DNA of 64,000 bases, taken from assembly GCF_008757455.1 (NCBI RefSeq), contig NZ_VCMV01000079.1:19171-83170 (forward strand). The letters run 5' to 3'. Below the pieces are notes generated by a model. That model was given only the letters and a program-made list of their open reading frames with translations, did no database searches and was not told where the DNA came from. Made by a program: the position numbers and the translations under genes. The DNA is from Microvirga brassicacearum (GTDB lineage: Bacteria > Pseudomonadota > Alphaproteobacteria > Rhizobiales > Beijerinckiaceae). Below are positions 26,302 to 35,817 of the stretch, one piece after another. Every line of letters begins with the position of its first letter. Within the stretch, counting starts at the first letter, position 1.

Positions 26302-26964
26302 TCAAGCAGCAAGCAACGTGGTCCGTGCCGCCGCCAGGATTTCATCGCTCGAAGGAAATTTACCCACTCCAGCCAAGCCCTCCGTAGCACCTTCGATGCT
26401 GGCCCAGCGCACGATGCCATCACGGTCGATCAAGAACTGGCCTTTGAGCTGAGGCCATTGTCGCTCCATGTCGGCGTGGTCGATTTCATTGGCCGCATAG
26501 CCGTCAAGCTTTGCTACGGCCGCGGCAGCCTCGATGATCGGCAGCGGCTCCGGCAAAATTCCATCGGGATTGATGCGGATCTCGCCGAGCGCCTTCATGA
26601 GCTCAGGAGTGGACGAAGGTTTTGGCAGACCAAACGCCCGGTGCGTGGTGAGCTCGGGGTCCGCAGCCAATCGAAATCGGGTTGGTCGAAACTTGAAATA
26701 GAGCCGAGCGTTCTCGGGTGGCGTGGCCACGATCCCGAGGGTTTCAATGCCTGACGCCTTGAGCGCCTGTTCGGTCGTTCCAACCTGGGCGATGGCCCGC
26801 CGGCAGAAAGGGCACCACAGTCCGACGAACAGTGCAAGGAACAACGGGGTCTTCCCCCGATAATCCCCCAGCGACACGATACCGGACCCGTCCACTGCGG
26901 GGAGCGCGAAGTCCGGCGCCGGGTCACCTGGGGAAATCGTCGGATGCAATTCGGAAATGGTCAT
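26302..26964 (-). CDS. Peroxiredoxin-like (AhpC/TSA, redoxin) protein
   Basis: A 220-residue thioredoxin-fold protein. The N-terminal PGDPAPDFALPAVDG is the AhpC/TSA opening, and the active-site region GLWCPFCRRA has a CxxC pair in place of the single peroxidatic Cys of most peroxiredoxins, as in thiol-disulfide redoxins. It would reduce peroxides or disulfides in the cytoplasm. AAGGAG precedes the ATG. It lies just downstream of the large cyclase/ATPase gene on the same strand, with 27 bases between them, so co-transcription is likely. Confidence 0.82.
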   Translation of the reverse strand: MTISELHPTISPGDPAPDFALPAVDGSGIVSLGDYRGKTPLFLALFVGLWCPFCRRAIAQVGTTEQALKASGIETLGIVATPPENARLYFKFRPTRFRLAADPELTTHRAFGLPKPSSTPELMKALGEIRINPDGILPEPLPIIEAAAAVAKLDGYAANEIDHADMERQWPQLKGQFLIDRDGIVRWASIEGATEGLAGVGKFPSSDEILAAARTTLLAA

Positions 26965-26991
26965 TGTGAAACTCCTTTGTCTGCCGATCTC

Positions 26992-29900
26992 TCAAGAAAG
27001 AAACGGCAGGATGATAAGAGCGTCGGGCTCGATGCCGGCCCGCTCGCACACCTCCTGCGACTTCGCCAGGTAAACCTCAGCCATCGCTGTATTTCCGGCG
27101 TCGAGATTGAGGGTAGCGAGCCCATCATAGCATGGAAAGAGAAGCTGTGGGTCTCCAGCCCGCTCAGCCAGACTCAAGGCCTCCTCATACGCGGCGAGGG
27201 CTAAGGCGCGATCGCCGTGGCATTGATAGATTTGTCCCAGGACGATCAGTGGCACTGCCAGATGATCAAGCAGCCCGAGCTTGCGGTCGAGGTTGATCGC
27301 CAATTGCGCCGCCTCGATTCCCTCCGCCTCGCAGCGATCCGTCAGCGCGCAATAGGCGACGGCAAGGTTCGCATAGAGCCGCGACTGGAAACCGAGATCG
27401 CCCACCTTCTTCGCAGTCTCGATGCCGCGGAGGCAGGTCTCGATGCTCCGGCGCGGGTCGAGTGAACTGTAGAGTACGGCGAGATTGGCGTAACCGCGGC
27501 AAGCCGCCTGCAGAAGGTCGTGTGTCTCGGCGAGCCGGATGCTCTGCTCGATCTTATTGACTGCGTCGATGGGCCAGCCCGTGCGTGCAAGCGCCACGCC
27601 CAACGTGTTGTAGGCCTGCACCCGCGTTGCCGCCGTCTCACGGGCGCGGCCGGGATGGGTTGGGGTCTCTTCCTCTCTCGCCGCTTCCGCGAGCGCCCGT
27701 TCGGCCCAGGCGATAGCGCCCGCGTTGTCGCCGACGCGAAATGCGAGTCGACCGAGTTCCTGGAAGAGCTGCGCCCGTTCGATTGGGCTGCCGTCCTCGC
27801 CCAACTGCTCGAGGCCCGCCGCAAAGCAGGCTGCCGCGTGCTCCCGATCGCCGGCCTCCCAGTGCAGGCCGCCGGTTTTGCGATGCAGGCGAGCGGCGCT
27901 TTCGCGATCTCCAGCCGCCTCGAGTTCCTGTCGCACCGCCTCATAATGCGCGAGAGCCTCAGCCCGCCGTCCGGTGAGCGCCCAGAGATCAGCAAGCCGC
28001 TCGCGCACCGTCCGCACCAGATCCTCGCAGGCCTGGCAGCCGGCGAGGGTGCGCAGAGCTCGCTCGTAATGGCGGATGGCATCATCGTTGGCGTAGACCG
28101 CGCGCGCCCGGTCGCCGGCCTCCATGAGGTAGCGCGCACCCTTGAGCTTATCCGGAGTGAGGCTCCAGTGATGGCCCAACGCCTCGAGGTCGCTCAGTCG
28201 CGACGGGTGACGGCCGACGGCGCGCTCAAGCGCGCGGCCCGCCCGTTCATGCAGCTCACTCCGGCGGGAAAGGAGGAGGTTCTCATAAACAACTTCATGC
28301 ACAAGCGCGTGCGTGAACCGGTATCGCTTGCCTTCGCGGCCTTCTCCGGTCTCCTCGATCATGTCCGACTCGATCAGACGGTCGAGGGCGGTCGTGATGC
28401 TCCCTTCGTCGGTTGCGATGGCGTCGAGCAGCGCCTCGTCGAACGTCATGCCCAGAACCGCGGCCTCTTGGAGCAGCCGCCGGGCGTGGGCAGGAAGCCG
28501 ATCGACCCGGGAGAGGAGCAGGCCGTGCAGCGTGGGCGGAATGTTCACTTCATCGCAGGCTCGCGTACAGGTCCACCGATCACCCCGGCGGACGAGCACT
28601 CCCGTACTCACCAGACTCCGAACGATCTCCTCGACAAATAACGGATTTCCTCCCGCCCGGGTCGCGACGAAGTGTTGAACGGATGCGAAGGCAGCTTCGT
28701 CGATCTGACCGAACAGGCGGATTACGAGCGCCTGAATCTCGTCCGAGGAAAGCGGGGCGAGCCGGATGATGCTCTGAGAAGCCCGGTTGACAAGAGGCGG
28801 AGGTGCGTCGGGGCGATGCGAGATCAGCATCATCAGAGGCCGCTCCGCCAATTGGTCGACAATGTCCCGAAGCAATTCCACCGAGGCCGCGTCGGCCCAG
28901 TGGAGATCCTCGACGAGCATCAGGACCGGCCCGTGCTCAAGCCGCCGCTCGACAAGCGTACAGGCGGCCAGCACAATCTGGCGCCTAAGCTGCTCGGGAT
29001 CGAAGTCGCGCGGGCGCCCCTCCTCGACCGCGAGCAGGTAGCTCAGCACCGGGACTATTACCCCCGCGACCTCGGCTGGAGCCCCGAGCGAGCGCAGGCC
29101 TGCCGCCAGCTTCTGTCGTGCAACATCGAGCGAGTCACCCGGGTCCAGCCGGTAAGCCTCGCGGAAGAGCGCCGCGAAGACCCCGTAGGGCGGTTCGCCC
29201 AAGGACGAGCAATCAGCCTTACGGATGGCGGTGCCAGCCAACCGGCCGTCGCCCTCAAGCCGCCTCAGAAACTCCGTGATCAGCCGCGACTTGCCCGTGC
29301 CTGCCTCACCCATGAGGCTAACGACCTGCGCGCGGCCACGCTGCATCCGGTCGTAGGCCCCGAGGAGTTGCTCCAGCTCTTCGGTGCGCCCGACCAGCGG
29401 GGACGCAAGCCCGTGGGCGGCAAGCCCGCGCGCCGATTGAGGTTCGGCGAGCGTGCCGACCAAGCGGTGGACCACCATCGGCATGGCCTTGCCGCGCAGC
29501 GCAAGTTGGCTGGCCGGCTGGAAGGCAAAGCGATGCCGGGTGAGGGCATGGGTGGCGTCCGATACCAGGATCGTCCCGGGCGCTGCCGCTCCCACAAGAC
29601 GGGAGGCGGTGTTCACCGTGTCGCCTGTCACATCGTAGGCCGCGCTGGCCGCATCACCGAGGCTGCCGGCCACGACCGGCCCGGTGTGAACCGCAATGTG
29701 CAGGGTCACCGGCTGTCCAAGGCGCGTGCGCCACTGCTCGCTCAGCACCGCGCCGCGGGCCAGCATGTCGAGCGCCGCATGGAGAGCCCGCGCGGGGTCG
29801 TCCTCATGAGCGACCGGTGCGCCGAAGAAGGCAAGAACGGCATCGCCGAGAAACTTCGCGACAAAGCCGTCATAGCGGGTAATCGCCTGGCTGAGGGATT

Positions 29901-30252
29901 CAAACAGCGCGTTCTGAAACGCGCGCACCTCCTCCGGATCGAGGCGCTCGGAGAGGGTGGTGAATCCGGAGAGGTCCCCGAACAGCACACTCACCTGCCG
30001 GCGGTCGACTTCCCGGCGCGGAATGTCCCGTCTCGCGGCCGGAGCAGTTTCCCCCGCGATCGGCGCGACACGAGCCCTCGATCCCGCCGGGATGGAGCCC
30101 TCGCTGATGGCGACCCCGCAACGAGGACAGAACGCGAATTCAGGCTCGCACGAGAAGCCGCACGCCGCGCAGATCCTCGGCTGTCGGCGGCCGCATTGCG
30201 GGCACGAGGCGAAGTCCGGTGATAGCTCGAATCCACAGCCGACGCACGTCAT
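26992..30252 (-). CDS. Class III adenylate/guanylate cyclase with AAA ATPase and TPR domains
   Basis: A 1086-residue regulatory protein. Order: two zinc-ribbon pairs (CVGCGFELSPDFASCPQCG and CAACGF...CPRCG, residues 1-50); class III cyclase domain (about 85-260; metal Asp in FGDLSGFT and in FLGDAVLAFFG); P-loop ATPase with Walker A GEAGTGKS and Walker B VLMLVEDLHWAD (about 290-600); and a long C-terminal TPR-like helical array. This architecture is common in Hyphomicrobiales. It presumably makes a cyclic nucleotide under control of the STAND-like ATPase/TPR sensor. The first ribbon Met at 30252 is taken as start; a longer frame to 30345 adds an unlikely leader. The ligand is unknown. Confidence 0.85.
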   Translation of the reverse strand: MTCVGCGFELSPDFASCPQCGRRQPRICAACGFSCEPEFAFCPRCGVAISEGSIPAGSRARVAPIAGETAPAARRDIPRREVDRRQVSVLFGDLSGFTTLSERLDPEEVRAFQNALFESLSQAITRYDGFVAKFLGDAVLAFFGAPVAHEDDPARALHAALDMLARGAVLSEQWRTRLGQPVTLHIAVHTGPVVAGSLGDAASAAYDVTGDTVNTASRLVGAAAPGTILVSDATHALTRHRFAFQPASQLALRGKAMPMVVHRLVGTLAEPQSARGLAAHGLASPLVGRTEELEQLLGAYDRMQRGRAQVVSLMGEAGTGKSRLITEFLRRLEGDGRLAGTAIRKADCSSLGEPPYGVFAALFREAYRLDPGDSLDVARQKLAAGLRSLGAPAEVAGVIVPVLSYLLAVEEGRPRDFDPEQLRRQIVLAACTLVERRLEHGPVLMLVEDLHWADAASVELLRDIVDQLAERPLMMLISHRPDAPPPLVNRASQSIIRLAPLSSDEIQALVIRLFGQIDEAAFASVQHFVATRAGGNPLFVEEIVRSLVSTGVLVRRGDRWTCTRACDEVNIPPTLHGLLLSRVDRLPAHARRLLQEAAVLGMTFDEALLDAIATDEGSITTALDRLIESDMIEETGEGREGKRYRFTHALVHEVVYENLLLSRRSELHERAGRALERAVGRHPSRLSDLEALGHHWSLTPDKLKGARYLMEAGDRARAVYANDDAIRHYERALRTLAGCQACEDLVRTVRERLADLWALTGRRAEALAHYEAVRQELEAAGDRESAARLHRKTGGLHWEAGDREHAAACFAAGLEQLGEDGSPIERAQLFQELGRLAFRVGDNAGAIAWAERALAEAAREEETPTHPGRARETAATRVQAYNTLGVALARTGWPIDAVNKIEQSIRLAETHDLLQAACRGYANLAVLYSSLDPRRSIETCLRGIETAKKVGDLGFQSRLYANLAVAYCALTDRCEAEGIEAAQLAINLDRKLGLLDHLAVPLIVLGQIYQCHGDRALALAAYEEALSLAERAGDPQLLFPCYDGLATLNLDAGNTAMAEVYLAKSQEVCERAGIEPDALIILPFLS

Positions 30253-30375
30253 TGAAAGACCCGCAGCTTGGAGAGCGGCCCTAGCGCTTAAGGTATCGGG
30301 CGGCCCCAAGTGCCCGATCTTAGCACTTGGACTTGCCAATCGCATGCACGAGCCCGCGAGAGGGGCGGCTTTGGA

Positions 30376-31197
30376 TCAGGGGCTCGTCCTCCTGCGCGAG
30401 CGGCCAGGCTGCCTGCTCGCCGGTTTGTCGGCCAACTCGATCCACGCCGGCGCGTGATCGCTTGCTTTCTCCCACCCGCGAACCTCGCGGTCGACATTCG
30501 CGGCGACAAGGCGCCCGGCAATCGCCGGGCTCAGCAGCAGGTGGTCGAGGCGCAAACCCGCGTCCCGCCCATAGGCGTTCCGGAAATAATCCCAGAAGGT
30601 ATAAATCCGCTCATCAGGGTGGAGCTTGCGCAATGAATCGGTCCATCCTTGCGCAACGAGCCGGTGATAAGCGGCGCGCACCTCGGGCCGAAACAGCGCG
30701 TCGTCGAGCCAGCGCTCGGGTTTGTAGACGTCCAGGTTCGTCGGCATGACATTGTAATCGCCCGCCATGACGACAGGGATATCGAGCGCGATAAGCCCGG
30801 CCGCATATTCGGTCAGTCTCTCGAACCATCGGAGCTTGTAGTCGAATTTCGGTCCTGGGGCGGGGTTGCCATTGGGCAGGTACAGACAGCCGATCAAAAG
30901 GCCACCAATCGCTGCTTCGATGTAGCGGCTGTGCAAGTCGTCTGGATCGCCGGGGAGCCCACGGTTGGTCTCGATTGGCTGCGCGCCCCGTGCCAGGATG
31001 GCAACGCCGTTCCAGCTGTTCTGGCCGTGCCATACCGCGCCATAACCCGCTTTTCCGATCGCCGCTTCCGGAAACTTCTCTTGCGGTGCCTTCAATTCCT
31101 GAAGGCAAACGACATCCGGTCTGGCTTCCTGGAGCCATCGGAGCAGGACCGGCAAGCGTCCGTTGACGCCGTTGACGTTGAAAGTCGCGATTTTCAT
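30376..31197 (-). CDS. xthA: Exodeoxyribonuclease III
   Basis: A 273-residue AP endonuclease/3'-exonuclease of the EEP family. It begins MKIATFNVNGVNGRL, carries the metal Glu in LQELKAPQEKFPE, active-site GDYNVMPT, the late WDYFRNAYGRDAGLRLDHLLLS, and the catalytic pair in ASDHAPAW. It repairs abasic sites and 3'-blocked ends in the cytoplasm. The ATG at 31197 matches the family's first residues; a longer frame upstream is not needed. Divergent from the GNAT gene at 31411. Confidence 0.92.
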   Translation of the reverse strand: MKIATFNVNGVNGRLPVLLRWLQEARPDVVCLQELKAPQEKFPEAAIGKAGYGAVWHGQNSWNGVAILARGAQPIETNRGLPGDPDDLHSRYIEAAIGGLLIGCLYLPNGNPAPGPKFDYKLRWFERLTEYAAGLIALDIPVVMAGDYNVMPTNLDVYKPERWLDDALFRPEVRAAYHRLVAQGWTDSLRKLHPDERIYTFWDYFRNAYGRDAGLRLDHLLLSPAIAGRLVAANVDREVRGWEKASDHAPAWIELADKPASRQPGRSRRRTSP

Positions 31198-31410
31198 CGA
31201 GCAAGCCTTGCTCCGAGAAACGAGACACGGGCTTAGCTGTTCCGGCAACGGCGGAGCGAGCGCCAGCCGAAGCGGTGCCGCCCACATCGGCTTTTCTGGT
31301 CGCCGGACCATGGTAGGATGAGGGCAACGTTCCAAGACGCGAACGGTCCGAGGATCACGAAAATGGCATTCGGGAGCGTCGCGGCGGAATGCCAATATCG
31401 GAGGCAACCG

Positions 31411-31989
31411 ATGTCCTCAATGGAAGTCCGAACTGCGAGCCGTCAGGACGAGGGCCGTCTCACTGCCGCGATCCTTCTCGCCTTCAGTGCGGACCCCGCG
31501 GCTCGTTGGACGTACCCAGCGCCCGACGACTACCTCCGGCATTTCCCCGAGATCATCGGGGCGCTCGGGGGGCGAGCATTCGATTGCGGAACCGCTCACT
31601 TCATCGGTGACGTACAGGCCGCCTCGCTGTGGCTTCCGCCCGGCGTAGAGCCTGACGAAGGTGCTTTTCTCGATGTTATTCACCGCACGATCCCGGAGCG
31701 GGATCAGGAGGCCCTGTTTGCGGTCATCGAGCAGATGGGGAAGTATCATCCTCACGAGCCGCACTGGTATCTGCCGTTGATCGGGGTCGATCCAGCAGTG
31801 CAACGAAGAGGTCATGGTTCACTTCTCCTCGAGCATGTCCTGGCGACCTGCGACCGCGACGGCAAGCCGGCCTATCTCGAATCCTCCAATCCGCAGAACA
31901 TCCCTCTCTATCGACGACATGGTTTCGAAGTGCTCGGAACAATCCAGGTCGGCACCTCGCCGCCGATCACGCCCATGCTGCGCAGGTGA
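31411..31989 (+). CDS. GNAT family N-acetyltransferase
   Basis: A 192-residue GNAT enzyme. The acetyl-CoA-binding loop (motif A) is VDPAVQRRGHGSLLLEH, followed by motif B YLESSNPQNIPLYRRHGFEV. The N-terminal part resembles the group acting on small amines or antibiotics (AFSADPAARWTYP). The ATG at 31411 follows CGGAGG. Substrate unknown. The DUF4336-type gene follows on the same strand after about 70 bases. Confidence 0.82.
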   Translation: MSSMEVRTASRQDEGRLTAAILLAFSADPAARWTYPAPDDYLRHFPEIIGALGGRAFDCGTAHFIGDVQAASLWLPPGVEPDEGAFLDVIHRTIPERDQEALFAVIEQMGKYHPHEPHWYLPLIGVDPAVQRRGHGSLLLEHVLATCDRDGKPAYLESSNPQNIPLYRRHGFEVLGTIQVGTSPPITPMLRR

Positions 31990-32061
31990 CCTGACGGGAA
32001 CAATCGCTTCAGCGGGTGTATTGGGCCTAGATTGTCGCGCTGTGTCCGACGGGCTGGGATC

Positions 32062-32796
32062 GTGAAGCCAGATCAAATTACCTATCCGCCGCTCAATGTC
32101 CCAAAAACGGTGATTGACGGGGTCTGGATCGTCGATAGCGGTCCGCTTCGCGCAATGGGGCTGCCCATCCCCGTCCGCATGACGGTCATCCGTCTGTCGG
32201 GCGGCGCGCTTCTCCTTCACTCGCCGACGCCGTTCGACGTCCGGCTCAACGACGATCTCGAGCAATTGGGCCGCATCGAGCATCTCATCGCTCCCAACTC
32301 TGGCCACTGGACTTTCGTGAGGGAGTGGCAGGCGCATCATCCCGACGTCGTGACGTGGGCGGTCCCAGGGCTCCGGGAGCGTAGGCAGGTCCGCCGTTCC
32401 GGCATTCGTCTCAACCATGATCTCGGTGCAAGCGCGCCGGATGAATGGCGGGAGGAGATTGAGCAGATCATCGTGCCGGGATTGGCTGGTTTTGCTGAAG
32501 TTGTTCTTTACCATAAAGCCAGCCGAACAATGGTTCTGACCGACCTTGTACAGAACTTCGAGCCGGAAAAGCTTCCGCGGCTGGTCCGTCCTCTCGCGCA
32601 CCTCGCGGGCGTTACGGGCGGCAGAGCGCCCTTTTACCTGCGGACGATTGTCAAGTTGAAAGGGCTCGAGGCGAAAGCGGCGGCCGAGCGTCTCATTGCG
32701 CTTGGACCCGAACGCATCATCTTCTCGCATGGCCAATGGTTCGAGGAGGACGGGACGGCGCGGTTGCGGAAATCGCTGGAATGGCTTCTCGACTGA
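32062..32796 (+). CDS. DUF4336 family protein (MBL-like fold)
   Basis: A 244-residue protein of the DUF4336 type, a degenerate metallo-beta-lactamase-like fold. Typical segments are VWIVDSGPLRAMGLPIPVRM, MTVIRLSGGALLLHSPTP, HLIAPNSGHWTFVREW and VLTDLVQNFEP. The usual HxHxDH metal motif is replaced (APNSGHW), so classic hydrolase activity is uncertain. The start is taken at a GTG with GGG upstream; an earlier in-frame start is less likely. Convergent with the sigma-factor gene. Confidence 0.75.
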   Translation: MKPDQITYPPLNVPKTVIDGVWIVDSGPLRAMGLPIPVRMTVIRLSGGALLLHSPTPFDVRLNDDLEQLGRIEHLIAPNSGHWTFVREWQAHHPDVVTWAVPGLRERRQVRRSGIRLNHDLGASAPDEWREEIEQIIVPGLAGFAEVVLYHKASRTMVLTDLVQNFEPEKLPRLVRPLAHLAGVTGGRAPFYLRTIVKLKGLEAKAAAERLIALGPERIIFSHGQWFEEDGTARLRKSLEWLLD

Positions 32797-32867
32797 AGCG
32801 GGGAAGGATCCGGCGAGCGCAGCGCCGCGACGTGTGGTTCTCAAGGATGGCCGGAAACGGCGCCGGC

Positions 32868-34136
32868 CTATCGTCCGTCGGCGCAGGCTGCAGCTCTCCT
32901 GAGAAGAAAAGCCTTCTCGCGCTCGTTGGAGGTCAGGTCGGCCGCACGCTCGAAGTGGATCTTCGCTTCGGATAGCCGGCCCGCCCGGAACAGAAAATCT
33001 CCGAAGGCTGCGGGCAGGGGAGCATAGTTGCGCAATGCCGGGGACCGATCGATCCCCTCGAGGAGCGTCAGCCCGACTTCCGGGCCGAATGCCATACTGT
33101 GGGCCACAGCTCGGTTGAGGTCGACCACCGGCGAGGGCAGGACCGCTTGGAGCCTGTCGTATAGACCGGCGATTTGATGCCAGTCCGTCTCCTCCACCTT
33201 GCGCGCCCGCGCATGGCACGCGGCGAGCGCGGCCTGCAAGGCATACGGCCCGTCGGCGCCGCCCAAAGCCTCGGCGCGCTCGAGGGCGGCAAGACCGCTG
33301 CGGATCAGCACCCGGTCCCACCGAGCACGGTTCTGTTCGGTCAAGGGAACCAGCGAGCCGTCCGGTCCAGTGCGGGCGGCCAGTCGTGAGGCCTGGATTT
33401 CCATCAAAGCGAGAAGGCCGAAAACCTCGGGCTCCTCGGGCGCCAAACCTGCGAGAATACGGCCGAGGCGTTGGGCCTCGCCGCAGAGGGCCGGGCGGAT
33501 CAGATCCTGGCCGACGGTAGCCGCATAGCCCTCGTTGAAGATCAGGTAAATGACTTCCAGCACCGAGCCGATGCGCTCTTCACGCTCCCTGCCACGCGGA
33601 ACCTCGAAGGTGAGGCGGGCATTGCCGAGCGTCTTCTTGGCCCGAACGATGCGCTGGGCGATAGTTGCTTCGTTCGAGAGGAAAGCGCGGGCGATCTCAC
33701 CCGTTGTCAGCCCGCCGATCAGGCGCAAGGTGAGCGCCGCGCGCGCCTCCGTGGACAACACGGGATGGCAGGCGATGAAGATCAAGCTGAGGAGCTCGTC
33801 GCCGACATCGTCGTCCATCGCCGACTCGATATCCTCGACACTGGTGTCCTGTTCACCCTCAAGGTCGCGAACGAGCTCGGCGTGCTTGCGAGCGAGCATC
33901 TTGGTGCGGCGGAAGCCGTCGAGGGCCCGGCGCTTCGCCGCCGCCATCAGCCAGGCGCCAGGATTTCTGGGCACCCCCATTTTCGGCCAATCGGACAGAG
34001 CGGTCACGAGGCCGTCCTGGGCCAGTTCTTCGGCAAGGCCAACGTCCCGGACCATGCGCGCCAGGCCCGCAATGAGCCTGGCTCGTTCGATCCGGAACAC
34101 CGTCTCGATCGCCTCATGGGTGTTGGTCGCCGCCAT
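32868..34136 (-). CDS. ECF42-type RNA polymerase sigma factor
   Basis: A 422-residue sigma factor of the long ECF type. Region 2 is at residues 10-80 (ETVFRIERARLIAGLARMVR, GLAEELAQDG), and region 4 contains LTTGEIARAFLSNEATIAQRI. It continues with a C-terminal TPR-like extension of about 200 residues (FRAGRLSEAKIHFERAADL). The extension and the adjacent YCII/DGPF gene are the hallmarks of group ECF42. The C-terminal domain is thought to control activity, in place of an anti-sigma factor. It is downstream of the DGPF gene on the same strand with 221 bases between; no promoter is obvious in that gap. Confidence 0.9.
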   Translation of the reverse strand: MAATNTHEAIETVFRIERARLIAGLARMVRDVGLAEELAQDGLVTALSDWPKMGVPRNPGAWLMAAAKRRALDGFRRTKMLARKHAELVRDLEGEQDTSVEDIESAMDDDVGDELLSLIFIACHPVLSTEARAALTLRLIGGLTTGEIARAFLSNEATIAQRIVRAKKTLGNARLTFEVPRGREREERIGSVLEVIYLIFNEGYAATVGQDLIRPALCGEAQRLGRILAGLAPEEPEVFGLLALMEIQASRLAARTGPDGSLVPLTEQNRARWDRVLIRSGLAALERAEALGGADGPYALQAALAACHARARKVEETDWHQIAGLYDRLQAVLPSPVVDLNRAVAHSMAFGPEVGLTLLEGIDRSPALRNYAPLPAAFGDFLFRAGRLSEAKIHFERAADLTSNEREKAFLLRRAAACADGR

Positions 34137-34357
34137 ATATCCCGTTTAGGGACGAGCGCGCGGCGAGGCAAGTTAGGGCGGGTCGTGGGTCCTCATTCGC
34201 GACGGCAGCTTTCCTGTTCGGCGAGCCCCCTGAGAACGCGTCGCCGCAGTGGCGGCGAGATCCCTCGACCAGTCGGTTGGCTAGCCCTGACCGAGTGTCA
34301 GGGCGCCAGTATCAGTCTGCGGCAAGAGACGGCCGCGCCGCCGCGCCCGGCGAAGCG

Positions 34358-34780
34358 TCAGCGGCGAGCCGTCTTCTCGCGGTTCCGGTCGTGCAGCTCG
34401 GCTACCTCCGGTGTCAGAGCCTCTGCGAAATCGGCCATTTCATAGACCGGGCGGATCTCGATCTCGCTCGGACCCGGCATGGGATTGGGACAGCGCTTCA
34501 CCCACTCGACGGCTTCAGCCATATCCCGCACCTGCCAGAGCCAGAAGCCCGCGACCAGCTCGCGCGTTTCGGCGAAGGGCCCATCGACGACGGTGCGGCT
34601 TGGCCCTTCGAACGCCACGCGTTTGCCCTGAGCCGAGGGCTTCAGACCCTCGCCGGCCAGCATGATGCCGGCATTGACCAATTCCTCGTTGTACTTGCCC
34701 ATGGCTTCAAGAAGCGTTGTCGAAGGCATCAGACCTTCTTCGCTGTCCTTCGTCGCCTTCACCAGAACCATCACGCGCAT
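34358..34780 (-). CDS. YCII-related DGPF-domain protein, partner of ECF42 sigma
   Basis: A 140-residue YCII-like protein with a ferredoxin-like fold. The DGPF motif appears as VVDGPFAETRELVAGFWLW; the family is the constant partner of ECF42 sigma factors and may act as an enzyme or sensor whose expression the sigma controls. MRVMVLVKATKDSEEG is the typical N-terminus. AGAGGAG lies eight bases before the ATG. A promoter-like TGTCGA-N17-CGTC lies upstream (34831-34858), which fits positive autoregulation by the neighbouring sigma factor. Confidence 0.88.
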   Translation of the reverse strand: MRVMVLVKATKDSEEGLMPSTTLLEAMGKYNEELVNAGIMLAGEGLKPSAQGKRVAFEGPSRTVVDGPFAETRELVAGFWLWQVRDMAEAVEWVKRCPNPMPGPSEIEIRPVYEMADFAEALTPEVAELHDRNREKTARR

Positions 34781-34830
34781 TGTCTTGTCTCCTCTGACAT
34801 GGAGAGACCGCAGCGGTCTCCCTGCTGTTA

Positions 34831-34858
34831 CGACGAACAGAAGACGCGGAAATCGACA
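34831..34858 (-). promoter_or_regulatory. Putative ECF42-dependent promoter
   Basis: On the minus strand, TGTCGA (34853-34858) is followed after 17 bases by CGTCG (34831-34835), matching the ECF42 consensus of a TGTCGA -35 and CGA/TC-type -10. It lies about 50 bases ahead of the DGPF gene start. A palindrome (GGAGACCGC and GCGGTCTCC around one base, 34801-34820) sits in the leader between promoter and ribosome site and could fold in the mRNA. Confidence 0.65.
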
Positions 34859-35052
34859 CCCCGTCGAAGTTTTTTTTGGTGAGTTGAGTAATCAATATTC
34901 TGCCGCTTAAATGGACCCGGACTGGCGGGACGGATAGGCGGTCGATCCGATGCACATTCAGCCTAGCGGTGCGTTGCCGCTATTGCTCCCCAAGGCATCG
35001 GTTATGCGTTCATCCTCCTTCGTTGTACCCAAACATGCTTGAGAGTGGATCC

Positions 35053-35721
35053 GTGCGGAGAATTTCTGCGATTTGCGCCGTTTTATTGGCTATCGTGATC
35101 TATCCAATGTTCGCATCAGGCCAGTCCATGAACGAAACCAAACTGCATACGGCGGCTGCGAACGATGATGTCGCGGCGATCAGGGACCTTCTGTCGAAGG
35201 GAACCAACATCGAGGCGAGCGACGGAAATGGACGCACGGCGTTGTTGGTGGCGACCCACGGAAACAAGGTCCACGCCGCCAAAGCGCTGATCCAAGCCGG
35301 CGCCGACGTCAACGCCAAGGACAATATCAATGACAGTCCATACCTCTATGCAGGTGCGCGTGGTCATCTTGAAATCCTCAAGATGACGCTCGCGCATGGC
35401 GCGGATCTCAAGAGCACCAATCGATATGGCGGCACTGCGCTGATTCCCGCATCGGAGCGCGGCCATGTCGAGACGGTGCGGACGCTGATCGAGGCCAGAA
35501 TCGATGTCGATCATGTCAACAACCTCGGCTGGACGGCGCTTCTCGAGGCCATCATCCTCAGTGACGGTGGCGTGCGACACCAGCAGATCGTCGACCTGCT
35601 CGTAAGAGCCCGCGCCAATGTAAACCTTGCGGACAAGGAAGGCGTCACCCCGCTCCAACACGCCCGTAAGCACGGCTACGCCGAGATCGAGAAGATCCTC
35701 ATCGCCGCGGGCGCTCGCTAG
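35053..35721 (+). CDS. Exported ankyrin-repeat protein
   Basis: A 222-residue protein with a signal sequence (RRISAICAVLLAIVIYPMFA, cleavage near SGQ) followed by five to six ankyrin repeats covering the rest (repeated pattern of G(R/W)TAL...A...G(H/N)...A..LI.AGADVN). Likely a periplasmic protein-interaction scaffold. A GTG at 35053 with a purine-rich site upstream is chosen; an ATG at 35035 is an alternative and would lengthen the leader by six residues. No partner gene is obvious; it stands alone. Confidence 0.82.
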   Translation: MRRISAICAVLLAIVIYPMFASGQSMNETKLHTAAANDDVAAIRDLLSKGTNIEASDGNGRTALLVATHGNKVHAAKALIQAGADVNAKDNINDSPYLYAGARGHLEILKMTLAHGADLKSTNRYGGTALIPASERGHVETVRTLIEARIDVDHVNNLGWTALLEAIILSDGGVRHQQIVDLLVRARANVNLADKEGVTPLQHARKHGYAEIEKILIAAGAR

Positions 35722-35817
35722 AGAGGCGAGAGCGTTCCGCTGTCAGCAACATCGCGAAAACTGCCGCCAGTGAACCCAACACAATCTAACGATGTCGAAG
35801 AGGGGCACTTCGGGATC

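Noticed and set aside
28672..30222. Open frame of about 516 codons on the plus strand
   Set aside because: Lies wholly antisense to the cyclase/ATPase/TPR gene, whose domain motifs are unmistakable. Long antisense frames are expected in high-GC coding DNA; the translation is Arg/Gly-rich with no fold-like pattern.
31819..33321. 500-codon open frame on the minus strand
   Set aside because: Crosses the GNAT and DUF4336-type genes in antisense and overlaps the sigma-factor gene in another frame; no ribosome site or domain.
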